Shown: positions 10,138-18,218 of the stretch, one piece after another | Layout of the letters: every line of letters starts with the position of its first letter | Position numbering within the stretch: the first letter of the stretch is position 1 | DNA from: CAYRXM01 sp964428175 | Lineage (GTDB): Bacteria > Chloroflexota > Anaerolineae > JAFGEY01 | Direction of reading: 5' to 3' | DNA: 52,451 bases | Assembly: GCA_964428175.1 (NCBI GenBank) | Contig: CAYRXM010000010.1 | Span: 1 to 52,451 of the forward strand | The notes under the pieces: model-generated | The model's database searches: none | What the model was told of the DNA's origin: nothing | Seen by the model: only the letters and a program-made list of their open reading frames with translations | Made by a program: the position numbers and the translations under genes

Positions 10138-10307
10138 CGCACTGTCCTATTCAGAGATACGTGGCTGCCTCAATAAATCCAGGCACGTCTGCGGCAGGTC
10201 CTGCCGTGCCAATGACGTGCATCGCACTGTCCTATTCAGAGATACGTGGCTGCCTCAATAAATCCAGGCACATCTGCGGCAGGCCCTGCCATACCAATGA
10301 CGTGCAT
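10132..10307 (-). repeat. 85-bp tandem repeat in the selB leader, each unit a copy of the selB start
   Basis: Two units, 10132-10216 and 10217-10301, differ at only a few positions, and a third ATG-CAC begins at 10307. Read on the minus strand, each unit starts with ATGCACGTCATTGG and continues for 23 sense codons (MHVIG then AGPAADVPGF). It ends in TGA and then gives AGGA and, 13 bases after the TGA, the next ATG. The first 25 bases equal the 5' end of selB itself. The outermost ATG (10307) has AAAAAGGA at good spacing. A hairpin with a TGCCT/AGGCA stem precedes each TGA. The structure suggests translated minicistrons ahead of selB. More units may hide in the gap. Confidence 0.85.
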
Positions 10308-10404
10308 AAAAATCCTTTTTGACCGCTGACTACCGACTACTGACTGCACCTGGCACTCATCAACGCTGGCGGCGGTCTGTCGTCGGCTGTCGATGGTCGA
10401 AAAT

Positions 10405-11613
10405 CTATTTTTTTGCTGGACGCACCGGCTTGCGCCCTCGGCGCGTCTCGGATTGCTCGGACATTTTGATCAGGTGATTCTGCGCCATTTCGTTGCGCAG
10501 GCGAATGTCGTCCAGAAGCGACTCCCACAGAAAAACAACCTGGGTTTCATTGTCGACACTGCGCGTCTCGGTCTCGGTGAGCCGTTCCAACTGCTCGGCC
10601 TCGCGGCGGTCGTGATTGTGCCACTGCTGCTCCCAGAGCAGTTTTTCGCGCTGCCAGCGTTTCTCGGCCTGAGACTCCCACTCTTCCATGCGCTTTTTCT
10701 GGCGCTCTTCGCCCAGGCGTTGCAGCTCGGACATCTCGTGCTGCTCGCGCTGCAAGCGCTCGCCCAACGCTTCGAGGTTGGTCATCGAACTCTTGATCCG
10801 CTGGGCCTGGTCGGAGAACTGGCGCATTTGCTCGGTGTACGCCTTCATGCGTTCCTCGCGGCTCTCTTCCAGTTCGGCCCACTCTTTGAACAACCGCTGG
10901 CGCTGCTGCTCGGCGAGCTGCATCTCTTCGATAAAGCGCCGTTGGCCTTGCTGAAGCTCGGTGCGGATGGTGATCAATTCTTCGATGCTCTGGCGATGGC
11001 GCTGTGCAATCTCTTCCAGCGCAGCCAGCCGGTTTTCGCCCATATCGCCGCGCTTGAGCAGCGTCGCCGCCTGTTCTTGCAACTGGGCGATGTATTTGGA
11101 CATCCGTCCTTGCTGCTCTTGCAAAAAGGGCACAGGACGGATGCTGATGTCGATCTGCTTTTCCAAATCCATCACCTTTTGCCGCAGCGACAACTGGGTC
11201 TCATTCAGGCGCTGGTTTTCAGCGCCGTTCAGGTCGATTTGCTCCTGCAGGCGCGGAATGGAGGCCAATCCTTTGCGCAAATCGCCCAATGTGCGGTTGA
11301 GGTTGTCCTGCTCGATCAGCTTGAGCCGCGACGCCTCGCGCCGGTCTTGATCGTAGGCCTCTTGATGCTGCTCTAGCAGCAGGCGAATTTCTTCCTTGTA
11401 CTGCTCCAGCGACCGTTCGAGCAAGGTGATCCGGTTGAGCTGGGTCTGGGTGCCGGCCAACCGCCCTTCCAGATCTTCGATGCGCCGGTTCTGTTGTTGA
11501 ATCTCTTCGGCCTGGGTCGAAATCGTTTGCTGCGCGGTGATCAACTCGTTGCGATACCGCCGCACTTCTTCGTCGATCCAGTCCAGATTGATCATCGGTT
11601 GCCGATCCACCAT
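10405..11613 (-). CDS. long coiled-coil protein of unknown function
   Basis: A 402-residue protein starts at the ATG at 11613, preceded by AGGAGGGAA. Nearly the whole length, about residues 10-375, is Glu/Gln/Arg/Leu-rich heptad sequence (for example LEGRLAGTQTQLNRI and ELQRLGEERQKKRMEEW), with no signal peptide or membrane helix. The tail is basic (RRGRKPVRPAKK) and could touch nucleic acid or the membrane. SMC-like heads and a Walker motif are absent. It is probably an elongated cytoplasmic structural or scaffolding protein. It stands just downstream of a NERD-like membrane protein on the same strand (44 bases apart) and may be cotranscribed with it. Confidence 0.75.
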   Translation of the reverse strand: MVDRQPMINLDWIDEEVRRYRNELITAQQTISTQAEEIQQQNRRIEDLEGRLAGTQTQLNRITLLERSLEQYKEEIRLLLEQHQEAYDQDRREASRLKLIEQDNLNRTLGDLRKGLASIPRLQEQIDLNGAENQRLNETQLSLRQKVMDLEKQIDISIRPVPFLQEQQGRMSKYIAQLQEQAATLLKRGDMGENRLAALEEIAQRHRQSIEELITIRTELQQGQRRFIEEMQLAEQQRQRLFKEWAELEESREERMKAYTEQMRQFSDQAQRIKSSMTNLEALGERLQREQHEMSELQRLGEERQKKRMEEWESQAEKRWQREKLLWEQQWHNHDRREAEQLERLTETETRSVDNETQVVFLWESLLDDIRLRNEMAQNHLIKMSEQSETRRGRKPVRPAKK

Positions 11614-11657
11614 GGGTTCCCTCCTGCGATTGTGTCATTGTCTGTGACAGCCGCCGA

Positions 11658-12368
11658 TCACAATTCGTCGATTTTATCTCCAAACATCGCCCGTTCAAGG
11701 TCGTAAAGCCGGTCAGTGCTCAATGCTTCCGGGCGTTCCTTGAGCAGACCGCGTATGGTACGTTTGAGTTTGCCAGCCGCGATCACCGGCACAAAAGTCT
11801 CGGCGAGGTCGAGTTCGACATTCTCGCGCACAAAAACCACCACCGGCACAATTTCGGGAATGTCCGGCTCGGGTATGCGTTTGCCCAGCCAGCGCCGGAA
11901 ACGCTGCACGTCATACAGCGCTTCGCGCTCCGGGTCGCCGAGTGCATCCTGGCCGCTAAAACCAAAAAAGCGCAGCCAGCTAAACTTTTGCCCCCAGCGC
12001 TTGCCATCAAAGGTGATCTTGCCATCGTTGATATAGGTGCGAAACAGGTAAATCCCCGTCGGGCCGAGCAGCACGTGCGGCACGGGCAGCAGATAGTGAT
12101 AGAGGTGATACTGGTTGCTGATCCCTTTGAGTGCGTCGGACAGCACCTCGTCGGGGCGGGGTTTGCGCGTCCAGCGGTTGGCGTAATAGGCGCCGATTGT
12201 GGTACACAAAAAGCCGATGACCAGCGAACCCAGGCTGATCAGCACCAACTCGGAGCGGGTAATCGAGACGATCATCCCGACGATAAGGACGAGCAGCCCA
12301 CCCAACGACAGCCAACGGCCGACCTCGGTATTGACCTTGACCTTTTTCTGGTTGACAAACGCTTCCAC
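11658..12368 (-). CDS. membrane protein with a NERD-like domain
   Basis: This 236-residue protein starts with GTG at 12368, after GGAG nine bases upstream. Two membrane helices lie near residues 20-37 and 42-64. The cytoplasmic part begins RKPRPDEVLSDALKGISNQYHLYHYLLP and continues VLLGPTGIYLFRTYINDGKITFDGKRW. That pattern resembles the nuclease-related NERD domain (the LLGPxGIYxI strand and later G-I-x-x-x-G). I do not see the complete catalytic set, so activity is uncertain. The C-terminal third is charged and helical. It precedes the coiled-coil gene, perhaps as an operon. Its function is unknown. Confidence 0.65.
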   Translation of the reverse strand: MEAFVNQKKVKVNTEVGRWLSLGGLLVLIVGMIVSITRSELVLISLGSLVIGFLCTTIGAYYANRWTRKPRPDEVLSDALKGISNQYHLYHYLLPVPHVLLGPTGIYLFRTYINDGKITFDGKRWGQKFSWLRFFGFSGQDALGDPEREALYDVQRFRRWLGKRIPEPDIPEIVPVVVFVRENVELDLAETFVPVIAAGKLKRTIRGLLKERPEALSTDRLYDLERAMFGDKIDEL

Positions 12369-12383
12369 GTCTCGTACTCCGTC

Positions 12384-12415
12384 AAACCGTCCCGGTTTGA
12401 AACCGTCCCGGTTTG
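12384..12415. repeat. two direct copies of a 16-bp palindromic repeat
   Basis: AAACCGTCCCGGTTTG occurs at 12384-12399 and again at 12400-12415. Each copy is itself a near-palindrome (AAACC and GGTTT). They lie between plsX and the NERD-like gene. This is a small dispersed repeat of the kind that also appears, in another form, inside the methyltransferase gene at 14914-14967. Confidence 0.7.
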
Positions 12416-12451
12416 AAATCGAACCCGGGCCAGTTTTTGATTTATCGTCAC

Positions 12452-13498
12452 TTATTTGTCCGAGTATGCATCTTTTCCGGCAACGCTGGCCTTGAGCACC
12501 TGCACCAGGCCGGCGGCAGCCATATCGCGGGCCACGCGCACCATGCTCTTGATCGCCTTGGCGTTGGAGCGCCCGTGACCGATCACCGCCACTCCATCGA
12601 CGCCGAGCAGCGGCGCGCCGCCGTATTCGGCATAATCAACCCGTTTGGCGATGCGCTTGAACGCGGGCAGCATAAACAATGCGCCGGGCAGGGCCAGCAG
12701 CAGGCCGGGCAGCATCGCCAGCAGACCGATCTTGTTCAATATGCCGCCGGTCAGCTCGTTTTTGAAATAGCGGGCCAGAAACGAAACCAGTCCTTCGGTG
12801 AGTTTGAGCATCACATTGCCGGTAAAGCCATCGGTGACGACGACATTGGCGATGCCCTTGGTCACGTCTTTGCCCTCGGCGTTGCCGACAAAATTGAGGC
12901 CGCTGGCGCGCAGCAAGGGCAGCGTTTCGCGCACCAACTGGTTGCCCTTGTCGTCTTCTTCGCCGTTGGAGACGATAGCAACGGTGGGGTTCTGGATGCC
13001 CCACAGTTTTTCGACGTATGCCGCGCCCATCTGGGCAAACTGGAGCAGATTTTCCGGGCGGGGGTCGGTGTTCGCGCCGTTGTCGATGAGCAGCGTGGGG
13101 ATGGGTGAAACTGGGTACACAGTCGCCAACGCCGGGCGCTTGATCCCGCGTATGCGGCGCAGATCGAAAATGGCCGAGGCCATCACTGCTCCCGAGTTGC
13201 CTGCCGAGGCAAACGCATCAGCCTGACCCTCACGCACCAGGCGCATGCCCACCCGGATCGACGCTTCGGGTTTGCGTTTGAGCGCATCGACGTGATCGTC
13301 CATTTCGATCACCTGCGGCGCATGGACGACGGTCAGCGGCAGCCCGGCGATGTCGTGCCGGGCCAGTTCGCGGTGAATATCATCCTGGATGCCGATCAGG
13401 ATGATCTCGACGCCCAGTTCTTTCGTGGCCTGCACAGCGCCGTCGATGACCACACCGGGGGCGTGATCGCCGCCCATCGCATCGAGCACAATTTTCAT
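12452..13498 (-). CDS. plsX: phosphate acyltransferase PlsX
   Basis: PlsX makes acyl-phosphate from acyl-ACP and phosphate in the first step of phospholipid synthesis. The 348-residue protein shows the family's N-terminal block MKIVLDAMGGDHAPGV, the internal SAGNSGA, RPALATVYP, LIDNGANTD and VTDGFTGNVMLK. AAGGAGG lies nine to ten bases before the ATG at 13498. A longer hydrophobic stretch near residues 255-280 (GLLAMLPGLLLALPGALFMLP) fits its membrane-associated nature. Here the gene stands without fabD/fabH or acpP next to it. Its neighbour downstream is the NERD-like gene, and upstream is a secreted protein of unknown role. Confidence 0.96.
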   Translation of the reverse strand: MKIVLDAMGGDHAPGVVIDGAVQATKELGVEIILIGIQDDIHRELARHDIAGLPLTVVHAPQVIEMDDHVDALKRKPEASIRVGMRLVREGQADAFASAGNSGAVMASAIFDLRRIRGIKRPALATVYPVSPIPTLLIDNGANTDPRPENLLQFAQMGAAYVEKLWGIQNPTVAIVSNGEEDDKGNQLVRETLPLLRASGLNFVGNAEGKDVTKGIANVVVTDGFTGNVMLKLTEGLVSFLARYFKNELTGGILNKIGLLAMLPGLLLALPGALFMLPAFKRIAKRVDYAEYGGAPLLGVDGVAVIGHGRSNAKAIKSMVRVARDMAAAGLVQVLKASVAGKDAYSDK

Positions 13499-13546
13499 CG
13501 CCGGGCCTCCTTGTAGATCATAAACCTGGTGTTATCTTGTCTAATG

Positions 13547-14704
13547 TTACTTTTTTGCCAGCCAAAGGCCCACGCCCAGGCCCACCCCCATCGCCACCAG
13601 AACCAGGATGCTTGCCACGATGATACGCACCGTACCCGGCGACAGCGCCGGCACTTGCGTGGGCGTCGGTTCGGGCGTGGCATAGATGATGATTACCACC
13701 GGCGTGGAAGTTTGCTGCGGCAAGGCCGCGATCAAGGTCGGCGTGGGCGTCCAGTCAGGCGTCGGCGTGAACGTGGGTGTCGGCGTCATTGTGGGCGTCT
13801 CAGTCGGCGGCGCCGTCGGCGTGAATGTAGGCGTCTCGGTCGGCGCCGCTGTCTCGGTCGGCGTGACCAAAACGGTCTCGGTCGGCGTGGGGCTTGGCTG
13901 CGGCGTGTTGGTCGGCGTGGTGGCCCTGGTCGCTGTCGGCGGCGGGCTGGTCGGCGTCGGCGGCGTCGACACGGTCAGGCTGGCGTCGTCCCAAAAAGAG
14001 GTGTTATAGTGCGTGGGGAACTTGCACTGGCCGCGCGAATATATCGTCACCCATTCGCCCTGGACCTGGGCAGTAATGGAAAGCGCGCCCCACAAATCGT
14101 TGATATTTCCGCTGCTGTCGGTGCCCCACAGGTTAATTTCCCACACCGGCTCGGTCCATTTGACCGTTTGCGGCGGCTCTGCGCCAAAATGCGACGGCGT
14201 TGCACCGGTCGGATCAATGCCGGCCTGGACAAAATAGTTGCCGCCACCCTTGGTCAGATCGGAAACATATTTGTCATTGATGAAAAGCAGATTTTCGCCG
14301 GTCTGGATTTGCACCCAAATGGTGAATGTGACCTGGCTGTTGGCCGGCACCTTGACCCGCTGGTAGAACCCGGCGGTATGCGTCCCACCGTTTGTAAAGA
14401 ACTGCTGGGCGTGATTGCCACTGCGGACGTGGTTCTCGAGGTCTGGGTTGCGGCCTGTCTCCAGGGTAATCAGTTTGTACTCGACTTCACGATTATAGGT
14501 TGCATCGCCCAAGATCGACCAGGGGTACCAATCTACCGCCAGCCACGAAGAAACGCTCGTCCCTTCTGCCTGCGTTGACCTGACCGCGCCTTCAAACCCG
14601 GCGTTCTTGATCGGTATCTGGGTCTGCGCCTGCGCGCTCCAGGGCAATAGTGCCAGCAGCGAAACCACAACAAGCAGTGATAGCATCGAACTTGGCTTTT
14701 TCAT
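13547..14704 (-). CDS. secreted surface protein with Thr/Pro-rich stalk and C-terminal membrane anchor
   Basis: The 385-residue protein has a signal peptide (MKKPSSMLSLLVVVSLLALLPWSAQA) and an N-terminal beta-rich domain (about residues 30-245) that begins PIKNAGFEGAV, like carbohydrate-binding modules of the CBM4/9 type. After this comes a stalk of about 90 residues of repeated TPT, TET and PTPT units (about residues 248-345). A C-terminal membrane helix (about residues 360-382) closes the protein, ending in WLAKK. The layout suggests a cell-surface protein held in the membrane, with the domain lifted by the stalk. The start overlaps the stop of the upstream methyltransferase by 4 bases (ATGA), so the two are translationally coupled. 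The ligand is not known. Confidence 0.75.
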   Translation of the reverse strand: MKKPSSMLSLLVVVSLLALLPWSAQAQTQIPIKNAGFEGAVRSTQAEGTSVSSWLAVDWYPWSILGDATYNREVEYKLITLETGRNPDLENHVRSGNHAQQFFTNGGTHTAGFYQRVKVPANSQVTFTIWVQIQTGENLLFINDKYVSDLTKGGGNYFVQAGIDPTGATPSHFGAEPPQTVKWTEPVWEINLWGTDSSGNINDLWGALSITAQVQGEWVTIYSRGQCKFPTHYNTSFWDDASLTVSTPPTPTSPPPTATRATTPTNTPQPSPTPTETVLVTPTETAAPTETPTFTPTAPPTETPTMTPTPTFTPTPDWTPTPTLIAALPQQTSTPVVIIIYATPEPTPTQVPALSPGTVRIIVASILVLVAMGVGLGVGLWLAKK

Positions 14705-15333
14705 AAATACTCATCCCTCAACAAAGATTTTTCGGCCACGATCCAGATGGTTGTGCCCCGGCGCACCGTCCGCGCCGAGGCGCCCAGCCGTTCAAGCATA
14801 CCGACGATTTGATTGCCGCTGAGAAAACGGCTACGCATCAGGAGTAGCTTTTCACCCAGAGCCAGCAGCTTGACCGCGCCATGCGCGATGTCTGGCTCTT
14901 CGATCACCAACCGCCCTCCGGCCCTGTCAAACCCTCCGGCCCTGTCAAACCCTCCGACCCTGTCAAACCCGCAGGGTTTGAGCACGCGCAGCAGTTCGCG
15001 GGCGGCCTGCGCCTGGTCGCGCAAGTGATGGAACGCATCGACGACGATGATCCGTTCAAAGGTCTGGTCGGCAAAGGGCATCTCTTCGGCTGTGCCCTGC
15101 ACAATGCAAATGCCCTTGCGCCGCCCCTCGTGCAGCATCCCCGGCGACGAGTCGAGAATGCACACATCGGAAACGCGATTGGCAAAAAACTGGGTCACCC
15201 GCCCCGTCCCGCCGCCCACATCGAGCAGGCGGTGTCCGGGCTGCGCATCGACCAGCCGGGCCAGCATGGGCACGCCCTTGCGGACAAAGATCGAATCGTA
15301 AAGCGGGGCGAGCAAATCGAAATGGCTCAACAC
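14701..15333 (-). CDS. class I SAM-dependent methyltransferase with an in-frame repeat insertion
   Basis: The 210-residue protein has the motif I pattern LLDVGGGTGRVTQFF and the later motifs ILDSSPGML, GTAEEMPFADQTFERIIVVDAFHHLRD and GRLVIEEPDI, all typical of the UbiE/COQ5-like Methyltransf_11 group. I start it at the GTG at 15333 (MLSHFDLLAPLYD), since the longer frame overlaps the Cys-protein gene. Between the LLRVLKPCG turn and GGRLVIEEP, three copies of GFDRAGG-type hexapeptides are inserted, coded by 18-bp DNA repeats. They sit in a surface loop and probably do not abolish activity. The substrate is unknown. It is coupled by ATGA to the secreted protein. Confidence 0.8.
   Translation of the reverse strand: MLSHFDLLAPLYDSIFVRKGVPMLARLVDAQPGHRLLDVGGGTGRVTQFFANRVSDVCILDSSPGMLHEGRRKGICIVQGTAEEMPFADQTFERIIVVDAFHHLRDQAQAARELLRVLKPCGFDRVGGFDRAGGFDRAGGRLVIEEPDIAHGAVKLLALGEKLLLMRSRFLSGNQIVGMLERLGASARTVRRGTTIWIVAEKSLLRDEYL
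14914..14967. repeat. three tandem 18-bp repeats inside the methyltransferase gene
   Basis: Three units of CCCTCCGGCCCTGTCAAA (the third has one A for G) are followed at 14962-14980 by the palindrome TCAAACCC-GCA-GGGTTTGA. The unit length of 18 keeps the reading frame and adds six residues per copy. The palindrome suggests a small mobile repeat that landed in a tolerant loop. Confidence 0.85.
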
Positions 15334-15337
15334 CGGT

Positions 15338-15703
15338 TCACTCGATTCGCGCCAGCACGACACTGGATTCGGCCGGCAGCGCCAACCCGGCCGCCGCCTC
15401 GACCGCCTTGAGCAGGCCAAACGGCGCCGGGCAGGCCGTATGCAGCTTGAATTCGGCGGCGAGCTGCGCCACATGGGTGTCCTTGAGCGGCACGCACAGC
15501 ACTTGCTGAAACGCATCGAACACGGGCAGCGCGCCGGACAGCCTGCCCACCAGCGGGCAGTCGCTCTGCACCTGCAAGATCACATGCTGCCCATCCTCAC
15601 ACGCCGCTTCGACAATCGTCACCAGCCCGCACGCCCCACCCCGAATTTCTGCTCGAATCACAAACGGCTCCACGTCAGGTTCGCTTGCATACGCACCCAA
15701 CAA
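15338..15703 (-). CDS. small conserved Cys-rich protein (DUF6951-like, tentative)
   Basis: This 121-residue protein has Cys in GGACGLVTIVEAACEDG, QVQSDCPLVG, QQVLCVP and HTACPAPFG, and a strand-rich pattern with LLKAVEAAAGLALPAESSVVLARIE at its end. The pattern resembles a small family of unknown function (DUF6951-like), in which the paired Cys residues are conserved; I recall this rather than having searched for it. Its stop lies 5 bases before the methyltransferase GTG start, so the two are probably cotranscribed. No signal peptide or membrane helix is present. A thiol or metal-binding role is possible. The 112 bases upstream, up to the NfnL stop, hold nothing clear. Confidence 0.6.
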   Translation of the reverse strand: MLGAYASEPDVEPFVIRAEIRGGACGLVTIVEAACEDGQHVILQVQSDCPLVGRLSGALPVFDAFQQVLCVPLKDTHVAQLAAEFKLHTACPAPFGLLKAVEAAAGLALPAESSVVLARIE

Positions 15704-15815
15704 CGCGCCCCATTATACCACAAAACCCAGAACGACCAAGGTCAGCCGGTGTATACGCTGCGGCGCGACGCACCGGACTGTCAAGAATCGATCTGGGTTC
15801 TTGAAGACAAACGAG

Positions 15816-17258
15816 CTACAGGCCGCTCAAATAGCGGTCGATGTCTGCGGCGGCGCGTTTTCCGGCGCCCATCGCACTGATCACCGTCGCTGCGCCGGTG
15901 ACAATGTCGCCGCCGGCCCACACGCCATCCTTGGTCGTCTTGCCGGTCGTCTCGTCGGCGACCACCGTACCCCAGCGCGTGCGTTCCAGCCCGCCCGATT
16001 CGACAAAGACGATCGGGTTAGGCTGTGTGCCCAGCGCCATCACCACCGTATCGACCCCCATCTCAAACTCGGAGCCTTCGATGGGGATGGGGCTGCGCCG
16101 TCCGCTGGCATCCGGTTCGCCCAGGGCCATACGGATGCAGCGCATACCGCACACCAGCCCCTTTTCAGTGCCCAAAATTTCGGTGGGGTTGGTCAAAAAG
16201 TCGAAAATGATGCCCTCTTGCTCGGCGTGATGCACTTCTTCGGCGCGGGCAGGCACCTCTTCGTGCGAGCGGCGGTAGACGATATGCACTTCTGGCGGGT
16301 CTTCGCCACGCTCGGCAGCTTGCAGCGCACCGATGCGCAGCGCGCAGCGCGCGGCGTCCATCGCCACATTGCCCGCACCGATCACGGCGACCTTTTTGCC
16401 CACCTTGACCGGGGTGTCATATTCGGGGAATAAATAGCTCTTCATCAGGTTGATGCGGGTCAGGAACTCGTTGGCCGAATAGACGCCGATCAGGTTGATG
16501 CCGGGGACGCGCAAGAAAACGGGCAACCCCGCGCCGGTGCCCAAAAAGACGGCCTGAAAGCCTTTTGGCCCCAACAGTTCGTCGATGGTGTACAGCTTGC
16601 CCACCACCGCATCGAGGTGAATTTCGACGCCCAGGCTCTTGACGTACTCGACCTCGGCGCGCACGACATCTTTGGGCAGGCGGAATTCGGGAATGCCGTA
16701 AACCAGCACCCCGCCCGAAGCGTGCAGCGACTCGAAAATCTCCACGTGATGGCCCATTTTGGCCAGGTCGGCGGCGCAGGTCAGCCCGGCCGGCCCGGCG
16801 CCGATCACGGCAACCTTTTTGCCGGTCGGTGCGGGTTTGACCGGCGGCGTCACGCCTTGCGCCAGCTCCCAGTCGGCGACATAGCGCTCCAGGCGGCCAA
16901 TCGCCACCGGCTGGTAGCGCTTGCCCAGTGTACACACCACCTCACACTGGGTTTCCTGCGGGCAAACGCGGCCGCACACCGCCGGCAGGTTGTTCTTGCT
17001 CTTGAGCACGCGCGCCGCTTCGCGCATGTCGCCGTCGCGCAAGGCCATGATGAACTGTGGAATGGGCACCTCAACCGGGCAGCCCTTGACGCAAGGTTCA
17101 TTTTTGCACTGCAAACAGCGTTCGGCCTCCAGCACAGCCATTTCCTGGGTCAAGCCGAGGGCCACCTCGTTAAAGTTTGCCCGCCGCTCGGCCGCATCCT
17201 GCTCGGGCATGGACTGGCGCGGGATTTCCATCCGTTGTTTGGGGGTCAGATTCGACAT
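15816..17258 (-). CDS. NADPH-dependent flavoprotein oxidoreductase, NfnL/GltD type
   Basis: A 480-residue protein with an N-terminal [4Fe-4S] domain (CLQCKNEPCVKGCPVEVPI and CGRVCPQETQCEVVC), then two Rossmann folds: GAGPAGLTCAADLAKMG for FAD and GAGNVAMDAARCALRIG for NADPH. The C-terminal WAGGDIVTGAATV closes the FAD site. It is the size of a GltA/NfnL protein and lacks a glutamate synthase large subunit nearby. It lies 15 bases after an NfnS-type gene, so the pair most likely forms an Nfn complex (NADH-dependent reduced ferredoxin:NADP+ oxidoreductase, electron-bifurcating) or the related SudAB sulfide dehydrogenase. The start ATG at 17258 has GAGGAGAT at good spacing. Confidence 0.88.
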   Translation of the reverse strand: MSNLTPKQRMEIPRQSMPEQDAAERRANFNEVALGLTQEMAVLEAERCLQCKNEPCVKGCPVEVPIPQFIMALRDGDMREAARVLKSKNNLPAVCGRVCPQETQCEVVCTLGKRYQPVAIGRLERYVADWELAQGVTPPVKPAPTGKKVAVIGAGPAGLTCAADLAKMGHHVEIFESLHASGGVLVYGIPEFRLPKDVVRAEVEYVKSLGVEIHLDAVVGKLYTIDELLGPKGFQAVFLGTGAGLPVFLRVPGINLIGVYSANEFLTRINLMKSYLFPEYDTPVKVGKKVAVIGAGNVAMDAARCALRIGALQAAERGEDPPEVHIVYRRSHEEVPARAEEVHHAEQEGIIFDFLTNPTEILGTEKGLVCGMRCIRMALGEPDASGRRSPIPIEGSEFEMGVDTVVMALGTQPNPIVFVESGGLERTRWGTVVADETTGKTTKDGVWAGGDIVTGAATVISAMGAGKRAAADIDRYLSGL

Positions 17259-17273
17259 GGGTATCTCCTCAGT

Positions 17274-18119
17274 TTAGCCACCGCAGCGGCACTGGTGACC
17301 GTGCTCGTGCCAGTGCTCGACGGCCTGTTTTTCTTCATCGCGATAGATGGCCTGGCGCGCCAGCAGCAGGTCCCAATCGACCGCGTGCCCGTCGAATTCG
17401 GGGCCGTCTACGCACACAAATTTGGTCTGCCCGCCAACCTCGACGCGGCACGCGCCGCACATGCCGGTGCCATCAACCATGATCGAGTTGAGGCTGACCA
17501 CCGTGTGGACGCCATAGGGCCGGGTGGTCAGGGCGCAAAACTTCATCATGATCGCCGGGCCGATGGCCCACACGTGGGCGATTGGGTTGGCCTCGATTTG
17601 CTCCTTGAGCGGCACCGTCACCAATGCCTGCCGGGCATACGAGCCGTCATCGGTGCAGACGATCAATTCGTCGCAGGCCGAGCGCATCTTGTCCTCCCAA
17701 AAGAGCAGGTCTCGATTGCGCGCGCCAATAATGCCGATCACGCGATTGCCGGCTTGTTTGAGCGCCCGGGCGATGGGGTAAATGGGCGCGATGCCCACCC
17801 CACCGCCGACACAAATCACCGTGCCCCACTTTTCGATCTCGCTGGGATGGCCCAGCGGCCCCACAAAGTTGGCCACCGAATCGCCGGCTTGCAGGGTGCC
17901 CAACTGCATCGTCGATTTGCCCACCTCTTGAAAGATGATCGTGATCGTGCCCGCGTCGCGGTCATAATCGGCGATGGTCAGCGGGATGCGCTCGCCGCCT
18001 TCGTCGATGCGTACGATGATGAATTGGCCGGCCTGGGCCTTGCGGGCCACTTCTGGCGCATGGATCACCATCAGCTTGTTGACATCACTCAATACTTGCT
18101 TGTCCAGAATCTTGTACAC
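17274..18119 (-). CDS. FAD/NAD-binding oxidoreductase with [2Fe-2S] cluster, NfnS/SudB type
   Basis: This is the small partner of the preceding enzyme, 281 residues from a GTG at 18119 (GGGAG six bases before it). An ATG 24 bases further upstream is in frame but has no better site. It has the ferredoxin-reductase layout: an N-terminal FAD-binding barrel with RIPLTIADYDRD, the NAD-binding GGGVGIAPIYPIARALK and the C-terminal [2Fe-2S] motif MCGACRVEVGG with a later VC. A basic-His tail (HWHEHGHQCRCGG) closes it. In known Nfn complexes this subunit holds the NADH site and the FAD. A consensus promoter precedes it. Confidence 0.86.
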   Translation of the reverse strand: MYKILDKQVLSDVNKLMVIHAPEVARKAQAGQFIIVRIDEGGERIPLTIADYDRDAGTITIIFQEVGKSTMQLGTLQAGDSVANFVGPLGHPSEIEKWGTVICVGGGVGIAPIYPIARALKQAGNRVIGIIGARNRDLLFWEDKMRSACDELIVCTDDGSYARQALVTVPLKEQIEANPIAHVWAIGPAIMMKFCALTTRPYGVHTVVSLNSIMVDGTGMCGACRVEVGGQTKFVCVDGPEFDGHAVDWDLLLARQAIYRDEEKQAVEHWHEHGHQCRCGG

Positions 18120-18148
18120 TGCCTGCTCCCTCTTTACACACAAAATTG

Positions 18149-18218
18149 CAGGCCGTTCGCCAAATTCGAACCCGGCACCTGCAAGTCGTCCGGATTATAT
18201 AACCGAACGAACGGCCTG
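18149..18218. repeat. 11-bp inverted repeat spanning the nfn promoter
   Basis: CAGGCCGTTCG at 18149-18159 and CGAACGGCCTG at 18208-18218 are perfect reverse complements, 48 bases apart. One arm sits in the spacer of the nfn promoter and reaches into its -35; the other is in the 5' leader. They may be paired operator sites for a looping repressor, or the arms of a leader hairpin only if transcription starts further upstream. Confidence 0.6.

Noticed and set aside
10132..10307. The selB leader repeats as a CRISPR array
   Set aside because: Only two 85-bp units with no unique spacers, and they copy the start of a coding gene.
8256..10322. A 688-codon open frame on the plus strand opposite selB, and similar long antisense frames (3188-4279, 47930-49537, 41627-42934)
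   Set aside because: They lie opposite well-supported genes, have Arg/Gly/Ala/His-rich composition with no domain motifs, and are the usual third-position GC shadows.
10308..10404. A possible selC (tRNA-Sec) gene upstream of selB
   Set aside because: I could not fold an acceptor stem, a long variable arm or a 3' CCA-type end in this stretch.
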